In this document: positions 1 through 5,343 of the stretch, in pieces
How positions within the stretch are numbered: the first letter of the stretch is position 1
Layout of the letters: every line of letters starts with the position of its first letter
From: JBBRCX01 sp038204465
GTDB taxonomy: Bacteria > Planctomycetota > Phycisphaerae > Tepidisphaerales > Tepidisphaeraceae
Assembly (NCBI GenBank): GCA_038204465.1
Contig: JBBRCX010000100.1
Location: 1-16,688, forward strand
Direction of reading: 5' to 3'
Length of the DNA stretch: 16,688 nt
The notes under the pieces: model-generated
What the model was told of the DNA's origin: nothing
What the model saw: only the letters and a program-made list of their open reading frames with translations
Databases searched by the model: none
Translations under genes and position numbers: made by a program

Positions 1-186
1 GCCCCACGGCAGCGGACTGGGACGCGTCCGCCAGGTGGTCGAGCGTGCCCTGTGCTGGATGGGCCAGGCGCGACGGTTGAAGATACGCTATGAGAAGCTG
101 CCTGCGCCGCACCGCGCCCTGCACTATCTCCAGATGGCCAGGATGTGCTGCAGGATCATTGAACGTCATTTTTGAAACAGTCCTTA
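1..186 (+). mobile_element. Right end of an IS5-like insertion sequence (left part outside window)
   Basis: The window opens inside an insertion sequence. The transposase reading frame stops at 173-175. Just beyond it the complementary strand reads GGACTGTTTCAAAAA, which resembles the terminal repeats of some IS5-family elements, and is followed by TTAA, a plausible target. The element probably ends near 184-187. Only one end is visible, so the terminal inverted repeat and target duplication cannot be confirmed. The exact boundary is inference. Confidence 0.5.
2..175 (+). CDS. IS5-family transposase, C-terminal fragment (5' end outside window)
   Basis: This frame is open from the first bases and ends with a TGA, giving about 57 residues. 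It carries the C-terminal signature of DDE transposases of the IS5 group: the block RVRQVVERALCWMGQARRLK holds the catalytic glutamate in its VVER motif, with the usual W and the following R/K cluster. It continues with an RYEKLP segment, an HYLQMARM helix and a natural C-terminus. The N-terminal two thirds, with the two catalytic aspartates, would lie to the left, so whether the enzyme is intact cannot be judged. The visible part shows no frameshift. The gene lies tail-in against the minus-strand membrane-protein gene at 187-400. The family assignment rests on motif recognition only. Confidence 0.75.
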   Translation, partial: PHGSGLGRVRQVVERALCWMGQARRLKIRYEKLPAPHRALHYLQMARMCCRIIERHF

Positions 187-400
187 ACCTGCTTGGTCGA
201 TTGCATTCGAACCCTGTGTTCTGTCGAGCTATAACGAGTCCTAACAACATCGCACCACCAGTCAGTCCCACGGCCAGCGCGAGCCATCGACGCGGATGGC
301 TCCTGGGTGCATTCGCATAGCCGAGAACAGGGACCTTGCTCGTTCCAGCGGCATCCGCCAAGGCCGCTGATGGCTTTGTTTCGCCAGTTGCGTCACTCAT
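187..400 (-). pseudogene. 5' fragment of a membrane-protein gene, apparently interrupted by the IS
   Basis: On the minus strand an ATG at 400-398 is preceded by GAGGG five bases upstream, one of the best ribosome binding sites in the window. The frame encodes about 36 polar residues (beginning MSDATGETKPSAALADAAG, with a VPVLGYAN stretch and an RSHPRRW cluster). A clear transmembrane helix follows (WLALAVGLTGGAMLLGLVIA), then a few residues ending near FECNRPSR. Beyond about 187 the frame runs on only through IS sequence and stays open to the window edge. The layout is typical of single-pass planctomycete proteins with a cytoplasmic N-terminus. I read it as a real gene cut by the insertion; its 3' part should lie left of the window. 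No function can be assigned. Confidence 0.55.
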
Positions 401-436
401 TGCGACCCTCGATACGACCACGCGCACGCTATTCTG

Positions 437-477
437 CGAATCGCAAATTGCGAATTGCAAATCAAAATCAAAAATCC
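437..477. repeat. AATC/AAATC-type low-complexity tract, copy 1
   Basis: This A+T-rich tract is built from iterated GCGAATC, GCAAATTG and CAAAATC units in an otherwise GC-rich region. A second tract of the same kind lies at 2546-2612. It is intergenic and lies upstream of the interrupted gene that starts at 400. The adjacent 478-545 has the feel of a degenerate dispersed repeat: on the minus strand it can be read as KQLVARRKEHEVDF followed by stop, echoing the C-terminus of the UbiD protein (ELVARRWKEYGVDV), but no gene can be supported there. Confidence 0.6.
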
Positions 478-541
478 ACCTCGTGCTCCTTCCGCCGCGC
501 AACCAGTTGTTTCGCCGGAGCTCCGCCTCGTGGCCGCGGTC

Positions 542-781
542 TCATTCCGCGTCATCCACAACGTCGAAGGTGCTTGATGCCGAGGCGCCCGGCCGGCGGC
601 GACTCGAGCGCCGCAGAAAGCGCTTCGGCGGCGAGACCCCCAGCGAGTATCCCAGCCCCACCCCCGCCACAATCGCGCACAGCAGCAGCGCGATCCCCAG
701 CACAAACTGCTCCGATGGGTAAGCGAAGAGGTACCAGGCAAGGATCAGCCCGAACAACGCGTTCCCCAAAACCAGCTTCAT
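542..781 (-). CDS. Small two-helix membrane protein, hypothetical
   Basis: This is a 79-residue frame. Residues 3-22 (LVLGNALFGLILAWYLFAYP) and 27-47 (FVLGIALLLCAIVAGVGLGY) form two strongly hydrophobic segments separated by a short PSEQ turn, which is hard to obtain by chance in this GC-rich DNA. A G-rich stretch lies just upstream of the ATG, and a short upstream frame overlaps it by ATGA. From about residue 48 the C-terminus (GVSPPKRFLRRSSRRRPG) is encoded by the dispersed 61-bp repeat at 585-645, so the original stop may have been replaced by repeat invasion. No function is recognised. Reality of the gene is moderately supported; the true C-terminus is uncertain. Confidence 0.5.
   Translation of the reverse strand: MKLVLGNALFGLILAWYLFAYPSEQFVLGIALLLCAIVAGVGLGYSLGVSPPKRFLRRSSRRRPGASASSTFDVVDDAE
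585..645. repeat. 61-bp dispersed repeat, copy 1
   Basis: This segment matches 2485-2545 in the same orientation at 57 of 61 positions by eye, an offset of exactly 1,900 bp. It contains an internal inverted repeat (CGCCGC at 609-614 with GCGGCG at 628-633) around the palindrome AGCGCT, so it can fold. The two copies bracket the AbiE toxin-antitoxin genes. Confidence 0.85.
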
Positions 782-881
782 CCAAACCCCCGTTCCCTAC
801 CGCTGACCCAGAGCGGCGCCGCGACATTCAGGGTCCACCGCATTGCCGGCACGAGTAGGAATGACTTGCGGATGTCGCGCA

Positions 882-937
882 TGGATAATAACGCACACAC
901 TTTGTATAATCTGCGTGCTTTTCTATCCAGTAGGAGG
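882..937 (+). promoter_or_regulatory. Sigma-70 promoter and Shine-Dalgarno of the abiE operon
   Basis: A perfect -10 hexamer TATAAT lies at 905-910, with TGGATA (4 of 6 to TTGACA) at 882-887 across a 17-bp spacer. An inverted repeat, ACGCA at 891-895 and TGCGT at 912-916, flanks the -10 box and could be part of an operator; AbiEi antitoxins of known systems bind inverted repeats in their own promoters. AGGAGG at 932-937, five bases before the ATG at 943, is a near-ideal ribosome binding site and fixes the abiEi start. Confidence 0.7.
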
Positions 938-942
938 CCGCC

Positions 943-1545
943 ATGCCGACGACAACCGAACGTGCCCATACGGTCTTCCGCACTCAAGGCGGAACCCTGC
1001 GCACCACCGAAGCGCTTGCAGCCGGCATCCACCCACGCACGCTGTATGCCATGCGCGACGCCGGGGAGATTGAGGCGCTCGCCCGCGGCGTCTACCGTCT
1101 TCGTAATCTGCCACCGCTGGGCAATCCGGACCTGGCAACGATCGCCAAGCGCGTCCCACATGGCATCCTCTGCCTGATCTCCGCACTGGCGTTCCATGAG
1201 CTCACCACGCAGGTACCGCACGAGATCCATCTGGCGATCTCGCGTACCGCACGCCGGCCGCGCCTGGACTACCCGCCGCTGCGGGTGTACCGGTTCTCGA
1301 AAGCGGCATTCAGTGCGGGCGTTGACATTCATGCCATCGATCGAATTCCTGTCCGTGTCTACACCGCGGAGAAGACGCTGGCCGACTGTTTCAAGTACCG
1401 CAACAGGATCGGCACGGACGTAGTCCTCGAAGCGATCCGTACGTACCGCCGGCGCGGGCGGCCGAACTTCCAACAGGTCTTCGCGTATGCCAAGTTGTGC
1501 CGCGTGGACCGGCTCATGCGCCCATACCTGGAGGCCTTGGCATGA
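943..1545 (+). CDS. abiEi: AbiEi-type antitoxin / transcriptional repressor of a type IV toxin-antitoxin pair
   Basis: This 200-residue protein has the two-domain layout of AbiEi antitoxins. An N-terminal winged helix-turn-helix (about 1-60: HTVFRTQGGTLRTTEALAAG, then IHPRTLYAMRDAGEIEALARGVYRL) resembles the AbiEi N-terminal domain, in which a GVYRL-type strand closes the wing. The C-terminal domain (about 65-195) has the family's recognisable HGILCLISALAFHELT, IHLAIS and VRVYTAEKTLADCFKYR segments. In characterised systems this protein represses its own promoter and counters the partner nucleotidyltransferase without a stable protein complex. The start is set by AGGAGG five bases upstream, and the stop overlaps the start of the toxin gene by ATGA, so the two are translationally coupled. 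Specificity and activity here are inferred from the family. Confidence 0.88.
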   Translation: MPTTTERAHTVFRTQGGTLRTTEALAAGIHPRTLYAMRDAGEIEALARGVYRLRNLPPLGNPDLATIAKRVPHGILCLISALAFHELTTQVPHEIHLAISRTARRPRLDYPPLRVYRFSKAAFSAGVDIHAIDRIPVRVYTAEKTLADCFKYRNRIGTDVVLEAIRTYRRRGRPNFQQVFAYAKLCRVDRLMRPYLEALA

Positions 1546-2465
1546 CCAAGCGCGTGACCAACCAAGCCGCTTCGGTCCACCAACGGTTGCTTAACCTCGC
1601 CAGAACGAGCGGACGGCCGTTCAACGAGTTGCTCCAATTCTACGCGATTGAGCGGTTCCTGTACCGGCTCGCGCAGTCGCAATACCGGGACCGTCTCGTG
1701 CTCAAGGGCGCGCTGATGCTCCTGGTTTGGAAGACGCCGCTGACGCGCCCCACCCGCGATATCGACATGCTCGACAAAATCAGCAGCGACTTGGAATCCG
1801 TCCGCTCCGTCGTCGCAGACATCTGCCGACAGGTGGTCGAGGTCGACGGGCTGGGGTTCGACCCGTCCACCGTGGCAACAGAACGCATCGCGGAGGACGC
1901 CGACTACGAGGGCGTCCGGGCGCGCTTTCAAGGTCAGCTGGGCAAGGCGCGGATTCCGATGCAGATTGACCTGGGATTCGGCGACGTCATCACGCCCGCG
2001 CCCGTCTCGATCAGCTACCCGGCGATGCTTGGCCACGCCAGCGCGGAGCTCATGGCGTACAGCCGTGAGACGGTTATCGCGGAGAAACTGGAGACGATGG
2101 TGTCGCTGGGACAGCTCAACAGCAGAATGAAAGACTTTTTCGATGTCTGGCTTCTGGCGCGCAGTCAGGATTTCGAAGGGCGCGTTGTCGCAGAAGCGAT
2201 CGCGCGCACCTTCGCTCGCCGTCAAACGCAGTTGGTTGTCGATCCGGTCTGCTTCACCGACGACTTCGCGATCGATCCCGCGAAGGTCGCCCAATGGGCG
2301 GCGTTCGTGCGGAACGGAAGGTTGACCGAGGCGCCTGCCAATTTCGGAGACGTCATTGCCGTGGTTCGGGGCTTCCTCCGGCCCGCGCTTGAAGCCGTGG
2401 CGGGGAACAAGGAGTTTACGACGAGCTGGCGCGCGCATGGTCCGTGGGCACCCCCGCCGAACTAA
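1542..2465 (+). CDS. abiEii: AbiEii-type nucleotidyltransferase toxin
   Basis: This 307-residue protein belongs to the AbiEii/MenT-like nucleotidyltransferase family. Visible motifs are KGALML (55-60), the catalytic-type RPTRDIDML (69-77) with two acidic residues, QIDLGFGD (141-148) holding a further acidic residue, and the C-terminal signature EKLETMVSLGQLNSRMKDFFD (181-201) with the usual K, S/R and KD pairs. Characterised relatives transfer nucleotides to targets such as tRNA acceptor ends and arrest growth, giving abortive phage infection or plasmid stabilisation. An in-frame ATG exists at 1497, but 1542 overlaps the antitoxin stop (ATGA) and matches the usual N-terminus, so I chose it. 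All key residues are present, so the toxin is probably active. The substrate cannot be read from sequence. Confidence 0.9.
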   Translation: MTKRVTNQAASVHQRLLNLARTSGRPFNELLQFYAIERFLYRLAQSQYRDRLVLKGALMLLVWKTPLTRPTRDIDMLDKISSDLESVRSVVADICRQVVEVDGLGFDPSTVATERIAEDADYEGVRARFQGQLGKARIPMQIDLGFGDVITPAPVSISYPAMLGHASAELMAYSRETVIAEKLETMVSLGQLNSRMKDFFDVWLLARSQDFEGRVVAEAIARTFARRQTQLVVDPVCFTDDFAIDPAKVAQWAAFVRNGRLTEAPANFGDVIAVVRGFLRPALEAVAGNKEFTTSWRAHGPWAPPPN

Positions 2466-2484
2466 AACCGGCGAACACGCCGCC

Positions 2485-2545
2485 GCCCCGGGCCGGCGGC
2501 GGCTCGAGCGCCGCAAAAAGCGCTTCGGCGGCGAGACCCCCAGCG
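2485..2545. repeat. 61-bp dispersed repeat, copy 2
   Basis: This is a direct-orientation copy of the segment at 585-645, beginning 20 bases after the abiEii stop codon. The differences seen are two at the left end plus one in the GGCTCGAG region and one in the A-run. It joins directly to the AATC tract on its right. Confidence 0.85.
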
Positions 2546-2612
2546 CAATCAGCAATCGCAATCGCAATCGCAAAAATCGCAATCGCAAATCAAAAATCAA
2601 AAATCGAAAATC
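2546..2612. repeat. AATCGC/CAAAAATC low-complexity tract, copy 2
   Basis: Iterated AATCGC units pass into CAAAAATC units. The tract reaches the TGA stop of ubiD (2611-2613 on the minus strand) and so forms that gene's immediate 3' flank. On the transcript of ubiD it is a U-rich run of GAUUUUU units without a clear hairpin. It could be a polymorphic microsatellite-like tract. Confidence 0.7.
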
Positions 2613-4176
2613 AAACATCCACCCCATATTCCTTCCACCGCCGCGCCACCAACTCCTTCGTCTTCTCATCCATCCGCAATTCCTCCGGCCACATCCTCAC
2701 CTTCCCCTCCTCCGGCACCTTCACCGTCGCGTCGAAGCCGATCTTGCTTCCCGCCCCCATGTCCGGGCTCGCGTGATCGAGGATATCCACCGGCCCATGC
2801 ACCACCTCGCTGTCCCGCGCCGGATCGCAGTTGCTGAACAGGTGAAACAGCACGTCCTGCTCGTCGTGCACGTTCACGTGCTCGTCCACCACCACGATGA
2901 ACTTCGTAAACGCCATCTGCCCCGCGCCCCAGATCGAGTGCATCACCCGCCGCGCCTGGAACGGATATTCCTTGCGGATCTTCACGAACGCGCAGTTGTG
3001 GAACACCCCGCTGATCGGCAGCGAATAATCCACGATGTCCGGGATCAACATCCGCAGCAGCGGCAAGAATACCCGCTCCGTCGCCTTCCCAAGGAAGTAA
3101 TCTTCCATCGGCGGCTTGCCCACGATCGTCGTCGGATAAATCGGGTCCTTCCGGTGCGTGATCGCGGTAACGTGGAATGCAGGGTACCAGTCGGCCAGCG
3201 AATAAAACCCGGTGTGGTCTCCGAACGGCCCCTCCATGAGCTTCTCTTTCGGATCGACGTAACCTTCTATCACGATCTCGGCATTCGCAGGCACTTCCAG
3301 GTCGATCGTTTTGCACTTCACCAGCTCGATCCCGCCGTCGTTCAAAAACCCGGCGAACAGCAGCTCTTCTATTCCCGGCGGCAGCGGGGCGGTCGCCGCA
3401 TACGGCAGCACCGATTCCCCGCCCAGGGCAATCGCCAGCGGCATCTTTTCCCCACGCTGCTGCCACAGCCGAAAGTGCCGCGCCCCGTCGTGATGCATGT
3501 GCCAGTGCATCGCGCACTTCCGCGGCCCAAAAAGCTGCACCCGGTACATGCCGATGTTCCGGTCCCCCGTCTTCGGATTCCGCGTATGAATTCCGCCCAA
3601 CGTGATGTATCGACCCGTCCCGCGCTCGCTCACCTTCGCGCACGCCGCCCGATCAAACACCTGCCCGCTGTCCAGGTTCCCATCCAGCGGCCAGCACTGA
3701 ATCACCGGCAGCCGCGTCAGGTCCGCCTTTTCCCCCTCCAGCACCACCTGCTGGCACATCCCCGACCGCACGCTCTTCGGCGGGAAGCCCGCCATCTTGA
3801 TCAGGTCCGGCAGCCGCTTCATCTTCTCGATCAGCGTCGTCGGGATCTCGGGCTTCACCAGTTGCTGCACGCGCTCCGCCAGCGCGCTCAGGTTCTGCGT
3901 CCCCAGCGCCCGGTTCACCCGCCAGTAGCTGCCGAAGGTATTGATCGCTACCGGGATCTGTGACCCCTCCACATTCTCGAACAGCAGCGCCTTGCCCCCC
4001 AGCGCGCCCGCCGGGCTGCGGTCCAACTCCTCGTGCCCGTGCGGCGCCGGCGATTTGCTCATCCGGTCGGCAATCTCCGCGATCTCCAGCACCGGGCTCA
4101 CCCGCGCCGTCACCCGCGCCAATTCCCCCTCCCGATCCAGAACCTCAATGAACTCGCTCAGATTCCGCGCCGGCAT
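2611..4176 (-). CDS. ubiD: UbiD-family (prenylated-FMN) decarboxylase
   Basis: This 521-residue protein aligns along its whole length with E. coli UbiD as I recall it: N-terminal NLSEFIEVLDREGELARV, CQQVVLEGEKADLTRLPVIQ-type central strands, the cofactor-loop region NIGMYRVQ (about 207-214), KTIDLEVPANAEIVIEGY, and the family hallmark EGPFGDHTGFYS (315-326) with the active-site acidic residues. UbiD enzymes use prenylated FMN, made by UbiX, to decarboxylate aromatic or unsaturated acids. In quinone synthesis the substrate is a polyprenyl-hydroxybenzoate, or a naphthoate in futalosine-type menaquinone synthesis. The frame is open further upstream to 4290, but the ATG at 4176 matches the family N-terminus; no strong ribosome binding site supports either start. 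No ubiX or quinone gene lies nearby, so the substrate is open. Confidence 0.88.
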   Translation of the reverse strand: MPARNLSEFIEVLDREGELARVTARVSPVLEIAEIADRMSKSPAPHGHEELDRSPAGALGGKALLFENVEGSQIPVAINTFGSYWRVNRALGTQNLSALAERVQQLVKPEIPTTLIEKMKRLPDLIKMAGFPPKSVRSGMCQQVVLEGEKADLTRLPVIQCWPLDGNLDSGQVFDRAACAKVSERGTGRYITLGGIHTRNPKTGDRNIGMYRVQLFGPRKCAMHWHMHHDGARHFRLWQQRGEKMPLAIALGGESVLPYAATAPLPPGIEELLFAGFLNDGGIELVKCKTIDLEVPANAEIVIEGYVDPKEKLMEGPFGDHTGFYSLADWYPAFHVTAITHRKDPIYPTTIVGKPPMEDYFLGKATERVFLPLLRMLIPDIVDYSLPISGVFHNCAFVKIRKEYPFQARRVMHSIWGAGQMAFTKFIVVVDEHVNVHDEQDVLFHLFSNCDPARDSEVVHGPVDILDHASPDMGAGSKIGFDATVKVPEEGKVRMWPEELRMDEKTKELVARRWKEYGVDV

Positions 4177-4404
4177 GTGTTGCGATGGTAAGGCTGGCCG
4201 CGCCATCGGACAATCGAACAGCGCCTCCGTCACAATCCTTGGCGTTTCGGTGCAAGCCGCGATTTCGGTCCCTGCATGACACCGCCGCATTCCCTGCTTC
4301 TATAGAGAGACGAATCTGAATCAGAACCGCCTCATCCCACCCCATCACCACGGTCACTTCACTCCGCGCGCCGCCAACCCGCAATCCGACGTTCCTTCTC
4401 CAGG

Positions 4405-4435
4405 GCGCCGCCTGCGACTTCGTCGCGGGCGGCGC
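4405..4435. repeat. 14-bp GC-rich palindrome in the ubiD/sigma divergent region
   Basis: 4405-4418 pairs with 4422-4435 around a TTC loop, all Watson-Crick except one T-G wobble. No T-run follows on either strand, so it is not a standard terminator. It sits in the 441-base gap (4177-4617) between the divergent ubiD and sigma factor genes. Apart from this and the candidate ECF promoter at 4585-4613, I see no gene in that gap. It may be a REP-like element. Confidence 0.6.
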
Positions 4436-4584
4436 ATGCAAGGGGGGTGTGAACTAATCGAGCGGAGAACGCAATCCCGGGCGGCCGGGTAACGTTGACG
4501 AGACACGGCTCCGGTGGCATAGTGGCCCCGTCCCATGCGGCCACGGAGGGCCGCGGCTCTCGACGTTCTCGCCCTCGAATTTTT

Positions 4585-4613
4585 GGGAACCATTCCATCC
4601 CTTCTACGTCCAA
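4585..4613 (+). promoter_or_regulatory. Candidate ECF-type promoter of the first sigma factor gene
   Basis: GGGAACC (4585-4591) and CGTCCAA (4607-4613) are separated by 15 bp. This is the classic GGAAC plus CGTC pattern recognised by many ECF sigma factors. A very similar arrangement precedes the second sigma gene. Transcription would start about at the ATG at 4618, implying a leaderless or near-leaderless mRNA. Autoregulation is inference. Confidence 0.5.
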
Positions 4614-4617
4614 ACTC

Positions 4618-5283
4618 ATGTCGAGCCTGAGCGGCGCTGAACACGAGCTTCGACCTGACCCGCCCATGGGGCGGGGTGTGCGGCCTGATGTGGCAATGCT
4701 GCAGAAGGCGCAGGCCGGCGATCGCGGCGCCTATGGACAGATCGTCCTCCTGTATCAGGACCGGCTGTTCAACGCCGTTCTTCGCCTGGTCGGTGATCGG
4801 GAAGAGGCGCGCGAGCTCACCCAGGAAGCGTTCACGCGCGGCCTCGAAAAGCTGAGCAGCTTCCGCGGCGACGCGTCGCCTTACACGTGGCTGTTCCGCA
4901 TCGCCGTCAACCTGGCGATCAGCCAGCTGCGAAAGGTCCAGCGCAACCGAGTGTTCTCGCTGGACCGGCCGGGGATGAACGGCAACGGCCGCTACCACGA
5001 CCCCGATCAGGCCTCCAGCCTGGTCGACCGCGTGGCCCGCGACCGGGCCGATCAGCCCCCGCAGGCGGCCGAGCGGCGCGAGCGCGACGGCGAGGTCCTG
5101 GCCGCCCTGGGCCGGCTCGATTCCGAGTACCGTGCGGTGCTCGTGATGCGCGACATCGAGGGCTTCGATTACCAGCAGATGGCCGACGTCCTCGGCCTGC
5201 CGCTGGGAACCCTCAAGAGCCGTCTCTTCCGTGCCCGGCTCGCGCTTCGTGATGAGTTGAAGGCGTATCTGAGAGAAACGTAA
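4618..5283 (+). CDS. ECF-family RNA polymerase sigma factor (RpoE-like)
   Basis: This 221-residue protein has sigma region 2 at about 30-105 (AYGQIVLLYQDRLFNAVLRL, then the DREEARELTQEAF core-binding and -10 recognition segment and a TWLFRIAVNLAISQLRK helix). A charged linker carries an unusual NGNGRYHDPDQ stretch. Region 4 is at about 158-218 (LGRLDSEYRAVLVMRDIEGF, then the helix-turn-helix YQQMADVLGLPLGTLKSRLF). Regions 1 and 3 are absent, as in all ECF sigmas. I chose the ATG at 4618; an in-frame ATG at 4495 lies upstream of the candidate promoter, and one at 4666 is also possible. The gene for its likely anti-sigma partner starts 60 bases downstream in the same direction. The stress it answers to is unknown. 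Confidence 0.88.
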   Translation: MSSLSGAEHELRPDPPMGRGVRPDVAMLQKAQAGDRGAYGQIVLLYQDRLFNAVLRLVGDREEARELTQEAFTRGLEKLSSFRGDASPYTWLFRIAVNLAISQLRKVQRNRVFSLDRPGMNGNGRYHDPDQASSLVDRVARDRADQPPQAAERRERDGEVLAALGRLDSEYRAVLVMRDIEGFDYQQMADVLGLPLGTLKSRLFRARLALRDELKAYLRET

Positions 5284-5343
5284 ACCCAATTTGACTCCGG
5301 AGCGGTGCAGGGGCGCGGCCACTCGCCCCGTTGCTGTGTCGTT

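Noticed and set aside
478..545. Minus-strand fragment KQLVARRKEHEVDF as a ubiD-like gene end
   Set aside because: The match to the UbiD C-terminus is short and the frame upstream lacks any UbiD similarity; it may be a repeat remnant.
307..858. 183-codon plus-strand frame
   Set aside because: The Pro/Arg/Ser-rich composition is that of GC-rich repeat read in the wrong frame; better minus-strand candidates exist.
1359..2669. 436-codon minus-strand frame
   Set aside because: It is antisense to abiEii and reads through the 61-bp repeat and AATC tract; no domain.
2356..3963. 535-codon open frame on the plus strand
   Set aside because: It is antisense to ubiD; the product is His/Arg/Pro-rich with no domain, a usual GC-rich shadow.
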